This document shows positions 1 to 19,633 of a DNA stretch of 64,000 nucleotides, one piece after another. Source of the DNA: Hanleya hanleyi (lineage: Eukaryota > Mollusca > Polyplacophora > Lepidopleurida > Hanleyidae). Numbering within the stretch: position 1 is the first letter of the stretch; each line of letters opens with the position of its first letter. The DNA lies in contig JAVTVY010037116.1 in assembly GCA_036873755.1 (NCBI GenBank), forward strand, positions 93,428 to 157,427. The letters run 5' to 3'. Position numbers and translations under genes: made by a program. The notes below the pieces were generated by a model. It made no database searches. It was not told the DNA's origin and was given only the letters and a program-made list of their open reading frames with translations.

Positions 1-789
1 GTTAATTCGCCGTGAGCAGACCCGTTTGAATTGTCCTCGTCGCGTTGTCGACTTCAAAAATTGATAACCAAACGACCACGATTAGGAAATTTGGTATTCA
101 AATTGAACCTATTTCTCAGCATAACTTCTTTGTTAGGTTTGACATTACGCGGAATTATTTAGATGTGGTGAAAAGTTCAGGCAGGTAGGCAGAGGAGGAA
201 AGTCATTGTTTCGTTACCTCTCGTGAGTTTGATACAATAAACGGCGAACCTTTGGCATTTCTGATTTGGACAACTGCGTTGTATCGCTATCCCTGATATG
301 TGGAACTCAATTACTGTACAAGACCTCCAGCACGTTGGTTAAGGTTATTATGGAGGAATCGAGAGAAATATTGCCAGACAGATTGCTCCATGTTCGATGA
401 ATCCAGATGGATGTAAATACAATGGGTGAGAGGAAGTCTTTATTTGCACCATGGCGAACTGGATGTTTCCAGATCTCCGAAAATTGGTTCAATAGCAAAT
501 AGTGATTAAAGGAAACTTTTTATATTTCATTAATAAGACTATTTTAGATATTCTGTTGACTACATGTATTAGTTTACTGATGAATTTGAACCAGCCATGA
601 GTTTTCATCCGTTATATGCACATAATTGGTAAAGATGGGGAGTGAGGCAGTTCCTGGTCTTTTGATAATACACACAGTTATGCTAATTAGGGCAGTAAGT
701 GTGTGAAGAACATTAATATTTAATTGGCTCTTCCTTGCCTCAATCATAAAGATATTTTCATAATAGCCAAGCTGTGAACACAGATAACT
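1..789. other. Non-coding, probable intron; nothing recognised
   Basis: AT-rich sequence with stops in all frames and only short random open frames. It lies upstream of the potassium-channel exon on the same strand, so it is probably intron of that gene. No RNA gene, promoter or repeat was recognised here. Confidence 0.5.
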
Positions 790-1335
790 CTCAGTCCCGC
801 GGCCCATCAGACGTCCATGATGCTCATCTATTAACATCAGATGAGTTGTTTATTTGAGCTGATATGTCATCTCAGCTCCCGAGCTGGCGTACTAATTCCG
901 CTTAAGCCGGTGCTGGAGGCCTTGTGGATACTTCATTGTCTCCACATGAAAATCTGCAATAAAATCGCGGATGAGATACTAAGGCTATATCCGAGGAACC
1001 ACCTTATTCGCGGATGAGATACTAAGGCTATATCCGAGGAACCACCTTATTCGCGGATGAGATACTAAGGCTATATCCGAGGAACCACCTTATTCGCGGA
1101 TCTTAATGTGAATTGATGTGGAATGCTTTCCTGCAGTGTCATATGGTTGCTTTTTAGTCACAAGACGTCAATTTTTCCCACCTCTTGCATATCGTTCCAA
1201 TTCAGTAGCATGAAAGAGGCACTGACCCATCTTTTGTTTTTGATATCTATTGTCAGCGATGAAGTTACTCTCTCATGGGAGTCTTTTGTTTCCCGTTTTC
1301 CATGCCTGTACATGTTTATCGCCATATCAATAATG
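790..1335 (+). repeat. Dispersed repeat, copy A
   Basis: This stretch matches 36320-36700 at roughly 80% by eye and in the same order. Shared pieces include CATCAGACGTCCATGAT, GCTTAAGCCGGTGCT, GAGATACTAAGGCTA and TCTTGCATATCG. It is an interspersed repeat of unknown class. A short related piece (GGTGCTTGTGGCCTTGTGG) occurs near 5078. Copy A differs from copy B by an internal tandem triplication (965-1096). Confidence 0.7.
965..1096 (+). repeat. 43-bp tandem repeat, three near-identical units
   Basis: A 43-base unit starting TCGCGGATGAGATACTAAGG is repeated at 965, 1008 and 1051, with the first bases of a fourth at 1094. The units look identical, so the expansion is recent. The other copy of the host repeat (near 36487) carries the unit once. 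Confidence 0.9.
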
Positions 1336-1339
1336 TAAG

Positions 1340-6589
<5,250 letters not shown>

Positions 6590-9500
6590 GTCTGGATTTA
6601 CCCAGGTATTTTTCAATACCTCTTCCACTTTGTTGACGAGAATGAATGTTAAATTTGTTCTTCTGTTACTTAATGTGGCACGTTCATGTTTACTTGGGAT
6701 ATTGAAATTCGTTTGTATGCCATTTGGAATTACGGAGGAGTCAATCACAGCTGAAGGCCAGAAGATATGAGTTTATTACGGGGTCATGAAAAATGCGATA
6801 TACACATTACCTAATGACGAGAACCGAGTTAGCATTCTCTGTAGGCGATGACCCATGGTCGATGAGACGCTGCGACCTCAGAGACACCGACACGTATTAT
6901 ATACACAGATTGGGATGCTGTACCTATGTCAGTCTTTTCGATCGTGCCCTTGAGATGAACTTGAGAGTGCTGGTTGTACCGCAGTCTTCGAGTTGCTTGT
7001 CCTCTTTTGTTTTGATCGGCATGTATCGTCTGTTGCCTGTGGATTGGGCTGTTTTCCAGCGGAAGTGATAATGTGCACCAGTCACGCCAACAAAAGGGAA
7101 TGCGACTTATTATAATGCGAGTGCGTAAAATGTTAGCTATTCTTGAATTGGTTAATCGTGAAGGAATCTGTATTGGAGGTTTTGATAGGCCGACCTTCGT
7201 GTTGAGTGATACTCAGATTCTGAGCTGCTTTCTAAGAAAGTGAAGGTTGAATGAGATCATTTCCATGTACATAAATTATGAGTGTAAATTATTACGTGAT
7301 CAAGCTACAGAAGATATTTTGATTTCTATGTGGCGATTGCTCAATGTACCGAGAACGCGTGTTTGACAAGTGTGTGGTAGTGGGTGTGTGCGAGTGTATG
7401 TCGGTGTGTTTGTGTGCCTGTCGATGTGATAGCCACGCTGCGGACAATTTATATATATAAATTTTGGGTTTTTATTCAAAATGACAGTCGAAATTCTCTT
7501 TTCAACTTGCATTCTATCGAAGTGATCTTTCCGTTAGCTTCCTCTAAGTAGTCTCATTTTTCAATCTTAGCCTCAATTGTCACGTGATTTCGTTTGACTT
7601 GGGTACTTCATAAAAAAATTGTTTCATGTGTGTTACGATAATATATTTCCGTGATGGATTCAGATAGCACTATAATATAGTGTTATAATTTGAACTTTCA
7701 CTCACGGGTTTCTGATTTCCAGGTTCATTTGTAAATATATCAACAAAGGTGTGTTTAAACTTTGTATTATCGAAGACAAATTGTATGTTTTATACAGGGG
7801 CAAATCTAATACCAAATTGAATGAGACATAAATGAGGCATCAGTTCATATCATGTTATATTATCACTTACCTTTATTTATTCATCCATTAATCGACACCA
7901 GAATTTACCAACATATATCCTGTACATCCCATTTTGTACACGCTCTACATATTTTCCCATTAAAAGGCGTTAATTTTCAGGAAGAACTCTTGTAAGTAAA
8001 TCTAATCGTGTATAGTTGAAAATCTACGTCCCACTGGATGCTATTTTGGCGTCCAAAAAGTTAACAATTCAGGCTAATTTGTTTTATCACAGTAAACTAT
8101 TTTGTGGTGTTTGACAAATGAGATTGGATGAGTGAGCTCGATATTCATATGCTCATTCAATCTGCATCGGGCCAACGTCCCTTACTATCTTTTTTCCCGA
8201 GAAGTTATTTCCCTTACTCTTCTTTTTCCCGAGGAGTTACTCCCCTCATCCTGGTCTCGAGGGGGTAGAGACACAGGTCCGAGAAATGGTAGTAGGTATT
8301 CATGGATAACATGAAACTTTAAATTTTCTGAATAATCTTCTGTTTTATGGCTTAAACAATATTACTCACCATTTGGTCTGAATGTTAAAAGGAGAAGATA
8401 TATTGATAAATCATGGGAACAGCTATCCAACTAATTAGCAGTTTTCAGCCAATAAACATTCTCCAGCTAGCATTATCAGCTGAGGAACCGTTTTAACAGA
8501 TTAACAATTTCAAGCGTATATGCATTCACCAAATAGTGTTACCAGCAAAGGAACAGCTATCTAAGTTTCAAGTTTATAAACAGCAATTAGATACTAATAG
8601 ATTGTGCCCCTCTGATGTCCAGTGCCCCGCTATTTAGCAGTTACATGGTGATACCTTCCTAACTCCACTGAACGCCGTCGTATTGTTCTCTCCTTGTCAC
8701 CTTTTCTATGCACTTCGATATCAAACAATCTATGAACTTGCACACTTGCCACTCAGCCTACACTGATGAGAACTTTATTTATACGACATTACGGCTTTAT
8801 TCATACGACATTTAGGCCGGAATCCAAGCAAATAGAAAGATATATAAAGACAAACTATTTCCTGTGGGTGGGGCGTCAGTATGTCCGATGATGCCTCGGC
8901 TGTCAAATTCCAATCACTGACCAGCAATCGCCTTGCAGTTTGACTTGTCAATCTCGGATGAATATTCCCACATGACAGGTATCAGTTCACGTAAAAAGTT
9001 ATTGAATGAAGTTCCAGTTAGTTAATAGCATTGTAGATGATTTGGGCGAGGCTGTAAAACGTAGCCTTCACATATGCAACATGAAAGCAATCTATCCAGA
9101 GGACAGTTGAGGAGCCAAGAACACGGCGTAGGCGTTTTGAGAAGTTTGGCAGGTCTGGATGGTTAGGTGCCGCTATGAAAAAGACAATGCACACGATGGC
9201 CCGATCCATTATTGACTAGAGTTTGTGGACCTGTCATAAGAATTACAGAGCATATTATATCAGCATTACTATTGCACACTTCGCACCATTGGTCATCATG
9301 ACAATGACATTGAGAACAACCAGCTTACCGCCAAGATTTAAAAATACTGCTGAAGTATGAAAAAGTTATACAATGTAAAGATCTAATATTTTAACGACGA
9401 AATTGGAACCACTGCTTATTTGTTTGTAATTTTTACTGGCATTTGTTTAACAACCCTGGTAGCACTTTAGAAGATGACGTGAGAAACTTTCGACATTAGT

Positions 9501-12500
9501 TCCAAGCCGCCATTTTGTAACATGTACCAAAACAGGAACATGGCAATGCTGATATCACGTGACTTATTATTTATCCATGTTTTTGTTTTGAGGATAAGGG
9601 GGTCATACCTGATGTTCCATCAAAACGCAACATACAAAGGCCTTTGGCCTAATTTACTGTGAGGATGTCGCGTGATTTACGTTGGCCTGATCAAACTTTT
9701 CGAGTTATTGAATATTTCCTCCAAATATGAATCTTTCAAATGAAACTGACGAAAATGATATACCAGAAGTATTTCGCATACCACTGTACATTACAAAAAT
9801 TGTAAAATATACTGTAAATTTACAATTACATGTTGTCAACTGGCGACATCGTTGAGAATGGAGCTCATTTTACCGAAATTTTACTGTTTCTTATTTCATA
9901 TTTTTAATCAAATCTCTGCATGTAAACAGAATTTATGTGAATTCATCATGCGTTTGATACAAGTATAACTGAGAGACGCAAATATTTTATAAATGAAAAG
10001 CTGTAAAAGGTTGCCTCATAACCACGATAAGTAATCTTGGGTCCCATGTGGTCCAATCCAGATGTCTTATTTTTTGTATTTCATGATTAACAGATAGTTA
10101 ATAATTATGAACATAAGCATTCCTATAATTCGTCGTTGTGTGTATGTCTTCCCTAATCTCTGTGATTTAATTGTGATCAACCAATGAAATCATAGTTTAC
10201 AGAGAGCCAATCGTTTCCTCGCTGCTTCCTGTTCATGATTCGAGCACATAATCTAAGCCATTATTGAACACTGCTTCTTTTATACCAATATTTGGAATTT
10301 CACTCACGCTGTGAATTAGCACACGTTCAGATAGAGATTGGTCTGTTCCATGTTTTCAAAATTGTCTATTAAAACTATTTTCCTCGTTACCGTAAACAGT
10401 TTTATCCAGCATCGAAGTCATGTTTCATTACCTCACTTTTTTCAACACGAAAATACCGTAATTACCCGAATTTTCTGTCCAAAGTTGAATATAACTCATA
10501 TCATTGAAACGAATGTAAATCTGAAGGTTTTACGGTAATAAATTCGGATGAATTTAATATTTTCCAGTATTGTCTTGATTGTATGTCTAAACAGTTCTAT
10601 TCACTCCAGCTGATTCACCATCAGCAGGTCATGATGACGACAGCCACGATTCTGCATGTCAGAATATATTGAATTATATTTTAATAAATATTGTGCAGTT
10701 GAGAAGCAAACCCCATCTTTATTTCACACAATACAGTAGAATAGCGCAATTCTTTCCCGTTCGCGTTGCATTCCATAGTTTATGCCCCGCTGGTGGACGT
10801 ATGAAAGATTGCCAGTTACTTGACGTCGGGCGGTGGTTCTCTCGGGGTACTCCGGATGCCTCCGTCATTAAAACTGTCCCTCACCATATGAGTGAAATAA
10901 TCCTGAGTATGACATTAAATCAAATTCCCCCTCCATAGTTTGATTGCGACGATGCAAAAGTAACTTTTCAACTGGAAATTCGTGTTAAGTATAACACACG
11001 TGATTTCAGTGTTGGTGTGGGTGTGTTCACATCAACGTTCACACAAGAAAACTTATTGATGCAGATGCATCAATGCCGGCGGAAACGCTTGTAGCTTATA
11101 ATCTGCGTATTACAAGCTCATTACGTATACAACTGGTGAATACAGGTCACGATGCACCATTATGGTTAAAAAAAACGTCGATTTGTTTGTTCGCGCAAGG
11201 ATCCATCTGGAAAGTGTGGGGTTAGCCGGAAGTTAAGTGCTTGCTGGCAAAATGTGCACATGAATTGCATGTCAAACTAGACTTTGAAAGTAATATTCTC
11301 TGGTTGACGTATTAAGTCACTTCACATAGCCTGATGTAAGAGTTCGCGCTGTGGCATTATATGGGACCCATCATCAAGCCACTATTTCTTTATTGATGTG
11401 TGTCATTGTAAATTAAGCCTAGGTCGACTTTCTCTACACATCAATCAGATCCGCGTGTTTTACTGTTTCGAATTTTTAGTAACTCGCAGTTCAATCTCAA
11501 ACATTTTGCTGCAGACGTACAGGTGAATAACTTGATCGTGTATGGTCATCGATTTGGTCTCTCAGCCATAATAAAATAGTACTAAGGACATTTATTCCAT
11601 GAATTCATTATAACAGAATTAATATTAATGTGTTAACCACGAACGGGTGATACAATCCTGTCGTTTTACGATATGAAACTAGTTGGATCACTCCACGGCA
11701 CGTCTGTGAAGTATGGCTCGAGAAAACACCTGTTACTCGTCCAATATCAAGATGGCCGCTCCCATGTTTACCGAATTCAGATATCCGGCGGCGCTGCGCC
11801 GCCGGAAATGAACGTTCACAAGAAAGCTTGTCTAATACACATACTTACTTTGTACCCGGCACTTGACGGATTTTACACAACAACGGTCTCGCAATAAATC
11901 AAGACAAAAATACCCAACCATATCCTGATGGAGAGATGCGGTGAAAGAATCGATGTTTAACAGTGGATAAATGTTATTAGGTACAGACCCCGAGGTCAAA
12001 GAGGGCAGTCGAGATAGTTTTATTAAATATCAATTTTGACTTTCGTCGTTTAATGTGTGCGTGTACTTGTACTACAGCACTTTTCAACATGGGTTACCTA
12101 TCTGATTGATGTTCTTCTTTCAGTCTATCCGTGTTTTATTTCGATTTAATTAGCACAGCTCTTGCAGCTGTGTGTGTAAACTGGCTTGTCCACTGAATGC
12201 TGACCAGTTCAGTTTTATTGATTAATCTGAGCGTCGATCTGAACCTCGAATTTTGTATCTCCAACATTAACTTCATTGACTGCAAACGACATCAATTCCA
12301 TTGTCACCCTGTCCTCTGTATTCTCATCGTTAGTTTTACGTTGAAATTGAAAGGTCATCGATTTTTGTATCGTCCGACTAGTTACCGCTGAACTGATTTC
12401 GCGAGGTATAACCAATGAAATGCGGTGAATTAAGTGTAACAATATAATATTATTTATGGCAGAAATTTGTCAACATAAAATAGCCCATCTTGTGGTGTAC

Positions 12501-13500
12501 TCAAGAGTAATTCGAAGAAACAGTCATAAATGTTGATGAATAACAACATCACGAAATTAGTGTGCCGAACATTGCTTTCCTAGTGAAAACATCACTTCCC
12601 CTTTTCTCGCTATAAACATATGAGCATCCGACGGACGCAAACAAAGCTTTGCGCCGGAGTATGTTTTCGATCAATAAGTAATTGTTGTGCAAAGAAAACT
12701 TATGAAATGGATTTTTTATGCCTAGAATACTGCATTCCACATACATTCTCGCACAGAGGTCTATACAGTCGCCATGCACTAACCACTCATTGACATCCTT
12801 GTTATACACTGTCATCGAGATTGCGACAATTCAACCCAATCTTTTTGAGGTACAAACGCGACGGACTAATCAAGGACTATTATTCTTTATCCAAATGAAT
12901 TACCAAGTCTTTTTCCAGAGTGTGTATCCCAGTCACGCTTTGATTATGACTGTTCATTTGAACATCTTGAAGATATCATATCATGTCATTTCATAACATC
13001 TGGGGATGTTGCCAAAGAGGTATGGCCATTTTGATTTGCATGTAACCCACCGATAGCAAATGACTGAAAACATATAGTGCTGGTCCTGGGAACGATGGGC
13101 CAGCTTTGTATAATATAACACAAGTACCGTCCTCTTAATTCAAACAAACACAAACTAATCGACAACAGCAAAAAAGATCTAACACTATCAGACTGTCAGT
13201 AACAAAACGTAGTTCAAAACGACAGGCCTTTCATTCACAGGAGACTTTGTATTACGTGTAGTTCCAAAGTCCAAGAAGGCACAAAATGTCAATATGGAGA
13301 CATGACTGGTAGTTTCCTGTGAGGCATCACGATGTTCCCATATCGGTTCATTTTGAATGATCAATATTCGTTCGTGGAACTGAATATTGTAATTTCATGA
13401 GCATTCAGGATTCCATCTGACAGTACACGCCTTAATTGTTCGCCAGGTAGGGACATTTAAATTTTAAGCTTGCTTGGAAATGGTGCAGTATGAAATGCAA
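6590..13500. other. Intergenic/3' flank; no gene recognised
   Basis: About 6.9 kb of AT-rich non-coding DNA. Items seen: a purine/TG-rich stretch near 7370-7430; near-duplicate short blocks around 8190-8250 and 8440-8590; and a GC-rich 23-base palindrome (TCCGGCGGCGCTGCGCCGCC..) at 11784-11806. Open frames here are short and show no family resemblance. The 3' UTR of the channel presumably begins at 6590 but no clear poly(A) site was assigned. Confidence 0.5.
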
Positions 13501-16500
13501 ACGGTATTTGGATTATCGGCGCGGAAATTCTTTATGGACCACTTTTGCCTATCTAACGTCGAACGTGAGGCCTGTGTCGGTTTATACGGCAAATCGAGTT
13601 AGTAGACATCTGGTGTCGCCTTTGTCCTCTTTGTTTGGGTTGCGTGCAAGCCCTGAAGCTGGCTATGATTTTAAGGTGTTAAGTTCCATATGTCGTTCTC
13701 TCTCTCGTACGATGGGGTGTCACTTGTGTGCTTTGTCTTCTAGTTAGGTGCTGATGTTATGCAACGAGTCTGATATATAATACACAACTCCTCTTGTCTA
13801 ACCGTTGTGGCTACAATTCTCATATGGTAGTTGTACAGACTCCTGAGCATTTATCACGAAAATTGACTTCTGAGCATGGAGGTGTTCTATTCTTCTTCCA
13901 CGTTGTCTTGTGGTAATCACCGGGGAAATCGCATGTTGCCGGCTTCACCCAATTATTTCACCTGTTATTGGTAAATTGACTGCCTATAGCAGAGAGAAGT
14001 GATGCGTTATCGACAAAAACTCGTGTCCAAAAACAGTCTGTCAGTGCCTCGATATCGCTTGGCGCGAGATTTGAAACTTTGCACGAGTTCATCACATTTC
14101 GCCATTACTGACGTCATTCGGCGAAACTTCTCCCAGAATACAAAGCCTAGAAACTGATATTCCCGGTTGATCACAAGGGCCATCGGTGCGTATTTATCAC
14201 TAAATCCAGCGATATGCGTCGTATGGGGGATAGACGATAGCTCTGTCTGATGGGCTGAAATTGGTCCTACAAGAATTGATCCCAGCTTCTCGGATTCATC
14301 TCGAATACGCCTGTAGTCATCTGATCTGCGGATATGTAGCTGTATATATACATTGCTTGTTCTTTGAAGCTTCGGTAGCCCTATTCTAGATGTTGTCTGT
14401 ATTGTCCAGAAGCAACACGAAACAATGTTGTCCCCACAATCCGAAATTCCATCTTCAGCCAACTTGAGGCGTTCGATTTTAACATTCTCGGAGTGTGTCT
14501 GCTGTGTGTAGATTATATCCCTTAGGAAGATGGGCTAGATTTGTAACGTCCTGTTTTCACTGCAGGCATACACAAGAGATAGTTGAGGCGGTCCAACGAA
14601 ATTTTATTACCTTGCTATGGCCACTGTTGCTTTCGATTCTTCGCTCCGTTGACCTCTACCTCAATTCTCATGTGTTATTCTCCCTTTATGATACAAGGAC
14701 TCAGAACCCCAGGCGATCATCAAGGGTGGGTTATAAATAGCTCTCGTTCCTCCAGAACGGTTGAATACATTAATAGAATTTCATGTCATTTACCATAATT
14801 GAATACCGGTTAAAGTATCCTTTCTACAACCAGCGAGAAACAGACATCTGAAAATGATTCACTTAGAAGCTGGCGTTTAGCTTGTTTTAAGACTACCGTT
14901 ATGCGGTAGTTTTCCTATTTCGTATCAGCTTGGACAGCAGAGAGGTTATGATCTAAGCGAGATGCTTAATGCGCTGTATCGCTCGATATAAATCATTGAG
15001 ACAACAGCGCAAGAAACTAGGACCTTAGTTGTGCATACGAATGGGGTCATACTGTCTAGTATTTTCTTCTAACCCAGTGTAATAAATGTATAGCTGATTT
15101 ATGGAAATGCCAAACTTCCTTTGACGTTAGTTTTTGTGACAGTCATTAAGACTTCGAGCTCCTGGGTAGTCGGGTACCGGATTATAAAGGGCTTTGAAAG
15201 GCTGTATATCCATCATCTTGAAGGCACATACAGAGACTCTCCACTGTCGGCAGAGTAGAATAAAACCATTTTTCAACAATTATCGGCTGTAATGTGAAGG
15301 ATGATGAGAGTTTCGATGATATCTCTTCATTTTGTTCCCATTTCTGCCAAACTTGAGTATGACTAACAGATATAAACATAGAGCCGAGGGGCATCAAACC
15401 AAGGATCGGTGTAGTCGTGTGTTAAATAGACACATGGTACTATCGCACTACATGCGTGCTTTTGGTCAGATTAGTGGCCCACTATGTCAGAAGTTTGAAG
15501 GAGTATAGCTTTATCAAGGCAAAAAAAAACAAGGATATACTGTACGTAGTTCCCCAAACAAAATCTTGAGGCCATAGATTAATATTTGTTGTGGCGTTTG
15601 TTGTCACCTCTCGTTTCTGAAGACGGACAAGATTACAAATGCACTGGGTAACCTCGAGCGATTAACTTTGGACATTTTACAAATGTGCGCGGTATTGGAG
15701 TTGGAAGCTTGCCAGAGTGTTACGGGGTAGATTCGGACTTCGATGCTCTCGAGTTGTATACTGTAACTGACTTACTCTTGAAAGCTCCATGGTCATTTTA
15801 CGATGCGATTCACTCGAAGTTTAACTGTATGACTCAAACTATTATCAACATTGAGTTTCCTCCAGATTGTGGAAGATTTGACAATTATATCGTTTCAAAT
15901 CCATTGACTTAAATCAGTAGGACAAGAAAAGCGTTAGGGTCTGGGTTCATTGCTCCATTTCTCACTTTCCTGGTTGTCATAGTTTTGGAATTTTTCAAGA
16001 TTTATCTCACAATGAAGCGCCCACACAGCAGACTGCAATATTTATATCATAGCTTGGCCTGCAAACACCGTAAATTTATTGCAAATTTAATGAAAATTGT
16101 CCATCTTTCGCTGTTGCAATTAGTGTTTCCTCATAGTCAAAGTGAAAATAGGATGGAGACGTATAAGTGAAACAATATCCCTGCGAAGAAAATTCTGAGG
16201 CTGGTACCGTAAGTTTTTACTACCATGCCCTCAAAGTAATATGAAGATCTGATTCAACTATATCTCTAACTTGGTTTGTCGAAGGGCATGACAATCAAAT
16301 AAACTAACAGATGTATCTTAGAAGGTAAAACTGTGAATATTTGAATACCGACAGCTGGGTAAACCGCCCAATTTCTAAATTCCGGCATTTTTCATGTTCG
16401 CAATACTTGAATTTAAAGCATTTTGAAACTCGATAAACCAGAACTCTGTATTAGAATTAGACTAGTTTTGCATAGTAGAGCAAGTTAAGCACTCCAAAGA
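13501..16500. other. Non-coding, with a fragment of a dispersed repeat
   Basis: Around 13511-13530 is the motif GATTATCGGCGCGGAAATTC, a fragment of the dispersed family described at 16800-17165. A 151-codon open frame at 14007-14462 (-) has no recognisable domain and is of a length expected by chance in this much sequence. Nothing else was recognised. Confidence 0.45.
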
Positions 16501-16501
16501 A

Positions 16502-16610
16502 TGGCAAGCAATTCATTTGGACTCAATATTTCGGTTTATTGTTCAAACCATCAAAACTCCTGATGATGGTTCGAACAACAAACCGAAATTTGAGTCAAAA
16601 TGAATTGCCA
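16502..16610. repeat. Small hairpin (foldback) repeat
   Basis: Two ~50-base arms are inverted copies of each other. The left begins TGGCAAGCAATTCATTTGG, the right ends CAAAATGAATTGCCA, and they share TTTCGGTTTATTGTTC versus GAACAACAAACCGAAA. They are separated by only a few bases, so the whole 109 bases can fold into one hairpin. It is consistent with a tiny foldback or MITE-like element. No target duplication was identified. Confidence 0.75.
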
Positions 16611-16799
16611 GAATCCTGCCAAAACCGACACTAATCTGGTCCCATTCCTGGTCGGTTTACGCAGGTTTCACCTTAGTTTATATTGATCTGCCTACGATTG
16701 GTGGGAAGTATTGTTGTTGCCAAACCTGTTGGCGTCAAACGTGAAAAATATTGTGACAGCAAAATACAGTCGTATCGTATATATCTCGTCTGCGTTTCG

Positions 16800-17365
16800 C
16801 AACTTGTCTAAATCCGCTTAACCGGGGGTTTGGGGCCGTCTGAATATCTTGTATATTAACTATTTCTGGTGTTCAATTTAACAGTCACAATCAAGGTGTG
16901 ACTGAGATACACACTCTGGAAAACGACTTGAAATTCGTTTGGATGAAGAATAGTGGTCATTGATTATGATTTTATTTTAAGAACATCACCATGTCTTGGT
17001 GACATCACTGAAAACTGCTAAACGCATTGTAGAAAACCATCTTGTGTTCTCATTATTTTTATTTTCAAACACATTTTGAAACTGTCATACGAAATAGGGC
17101 TTTCGATTATTGACGTGGAAAATCTTTATCGAAGACGGCTGAATATTGTAGTCCTATCTGACGCTTCCTATCGTAACTTGTGCCTAATCCCGCTTAACCC
17201 GGGGATATGGGAAGTCTGAATATCGTGTGTTTTACCTATTTATGTTGTTCAAATGAACGTTCACTAATAAATCATAAATGAGATACATGTATGTCGAACA
17301 CTAGAAAATGACGTAAGAATCATTACGATGCTGGCACTGCTCCGTGGTTCTTTCTTGCAGTGAAA
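16800..17365 (+). repeat. Dispersed repeat family, one full and one partial copy
   Basis: Two head-to-tail, diverged units. Each begins with a block like CTTAACCCGGGG(A/T)AT, followed by AACAGTCACAATCAAGG or its variant and a GAGATAC block. The first unit ends CGATTATTGACGTGG..GACGGCTGAATATTG (17103-17148). A similar ~300-base unit with the same ending is at 37700-38060. Fragments occur near 13511, 19480-20220 (split by an insertion), and inverted at 42870-42930 and 45930-45985. The class is unknown. Confidence 0.65.
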
Positions 17366-19479
17366 CCACCAAGCGTTGTGTTAAAGGATACGTGTCGTTT
17401 GACTACGAACAGCTTTGTGTGTAACAGTAATAAAGCCAGTTGTGTCAATCCGAAACTTGCCAAATTATATTACTCACGAAGTATCCATACTGTACTATCA
17501 GGCTCGCAAGGATTCAGATCTTCTGTTTCATACTAGTGGATTTATCATTGATCAAAATATGCTTCCTGGGAGTTTTTTCTGTGTACAAACAACTATGACA
17601 CCTCAAACCAATGTATTTTTCCATTCAATCTATTAGGAAGTTTCATTATGCGAACGAACCAAGGATGTCTTTGGTTTTAGTGTGTCTATTTTTTTTACAC
17701 TTGAAAATCTTCGAATTAAATGCCTCAAAAGCATGAAATAAAGATCGCTTTTTTTTCTTGGCTGATATTTCAGTATGTATGCTACAAGAAAAATATCATT
17801 CGGCAAGTTTTGGATCGAACAAATATAGGCTTCATTACCGTCACGCACAGGGGAGTTTTTCGTTTGCAAATATCACATATCCTTTTCGTTTCATCGTGGG
17901 TGACATTGATATATAACTGTCGTACAAAAATGTATCTGAATTATTTACAATTCAATGGTTTGTGGACGACGATTTATTAATGAATGTGGTTAATATGCCT
18001 ATGAAACGATGGAGTTGTCCAATCAGATTAATTCGGTTATTGTTTTTACTTTCGGAAGATATTCCGTGGTGCATTAATAATACACGTTACTATAGTAACC
18101 ATTATTTGAACTGGAACAGCTCATTTAGCTAATGGCATTTTATTTGTACAGAAGGTCGGGTATGTGTATCAATAAAATATGTTGGATCAATGTGCAAGGA
18201 AGAATAACATAGTCACGCCTACCTATATACACGTGTTGCTGATTTATAACCTTTCCGTTGTTGAATATGAACTGTTCCTGCACAATACAACTTCCAATTT
18301 ACGAGGCAATTTAATGAAGTACACCGTGTCGATCGGTCAAATTATTAACCCGACCATCAAGCGTAACATCTGTTGAGTGTATTAGTTGTGGATAAAATAT
18401 ACATAATATACATTCTGGCAACAATGGAGATTTAGATTGAAAATTTCTGCTAATCAACCTTTGTATTAATAATTAGTTCAACGTCTAATTGTGGCTCGCG
18501 AAAAATGGTATGCGCCTATGGAAATACGGACGGGGCTATGTAAGTGTTGCTATGCTCCAGTATTGGACTACTATGGAGCAAAGTTAGTCTCTTGGAAAGA
18601 GAAATGTCGAGGTCGGTTCTCTACAATATTGACAATTCAGTAGACTTCGAACTGGTCCTATATCGCCAATGCGTTATTTTTAACTTTGGCCCAACTTCGC
18701 ACTAATTCTGGCCAGTTCCCCCAATAAACTCGCACTTCCTGGTTGAGTAGCTAACCCCCAGATGCTTTATTAGGGCAACACTTTGATTTATCTGGAATAC
18801 TCCATTACACAGACTGTAATACCCATACCCATTCTCACGACCACTCGAGCCTGGAAATTATGTACTGTATTGTCTATCAGATCGAAAACATTCCCAATGA
18901 ATAGGATTTTGTTCGCGTACTGCCCATATCCAGTGGTTGCCTGGGGAATTGAACCCATGAAGCTGATTGGAAGCGGGTTAAATACCATCTCATAAGCAGT
19001 TTATTGGCGAACTAGTACTGGTAGCGATCGTGCATCGAATGAACCATTACAGCAACTCATTGATTGGTTAAAGTTTCTTCCAGTTTTACTCGCATTTAAA
19101 AATTTGAATTTTTAAACTCATCTGGTAATATGCCCTGATGCATTGATAGATAGGACGTTTTTTCCGTACATCTTAATCTCTTTCCATCATCTTTTATGTT
19201 GCGTTTAATAGTTGATTGTTACTGCAGGGCTGCTTGAGTTGGGGGTCCTGATTAGAAAATTATTAATCGCTTCTTCGTTTGCACGTTTGGTGCTGAATTT
19301 TCTGACAATTGTCTGTACGAGCCAATGAAAATACCGAATTTATTTTTGAATTTTTGAATTGACCAATCAAATGGTTTTAAAAATTGAAGATATCCCGTGA
19401 TGCATTAAGGTTTCTATAAAATTCTACTCGTTTAGTGCATTAAGAATATTGATCAGCGAAAACTATATATATGGAAACA
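17366..19479. other. Non-coding; nothing recognised
   Basis: AT-rich DNA with short overlapping open frames on both strands and no recognisable coding, RNA or repeat structure. Confidence 0.45.
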
Positions 19480-19633
19480 TCAGGATGTCTTCCGCGATCA
19501 TTGAAAATTGTTGACCGCTTTTCTCTTGAAGGAAACTAGCTTATGTTTATGTATACTATGATTGTTTTCTAATGAATTTGGTGCTACTGCTGTTAAATGA
19601 ATTCGGTCTTTGGATTATGAACGCGGAAATTCC

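Noticed and set aside
14007..14462. 151-codon open frame on the minus strand
   Set aside because: No recognisable domain, ordinary AT-rich surroundings, and a length expected about once by chance in six frames of 64 kb. Splice signals or homology would be needed.
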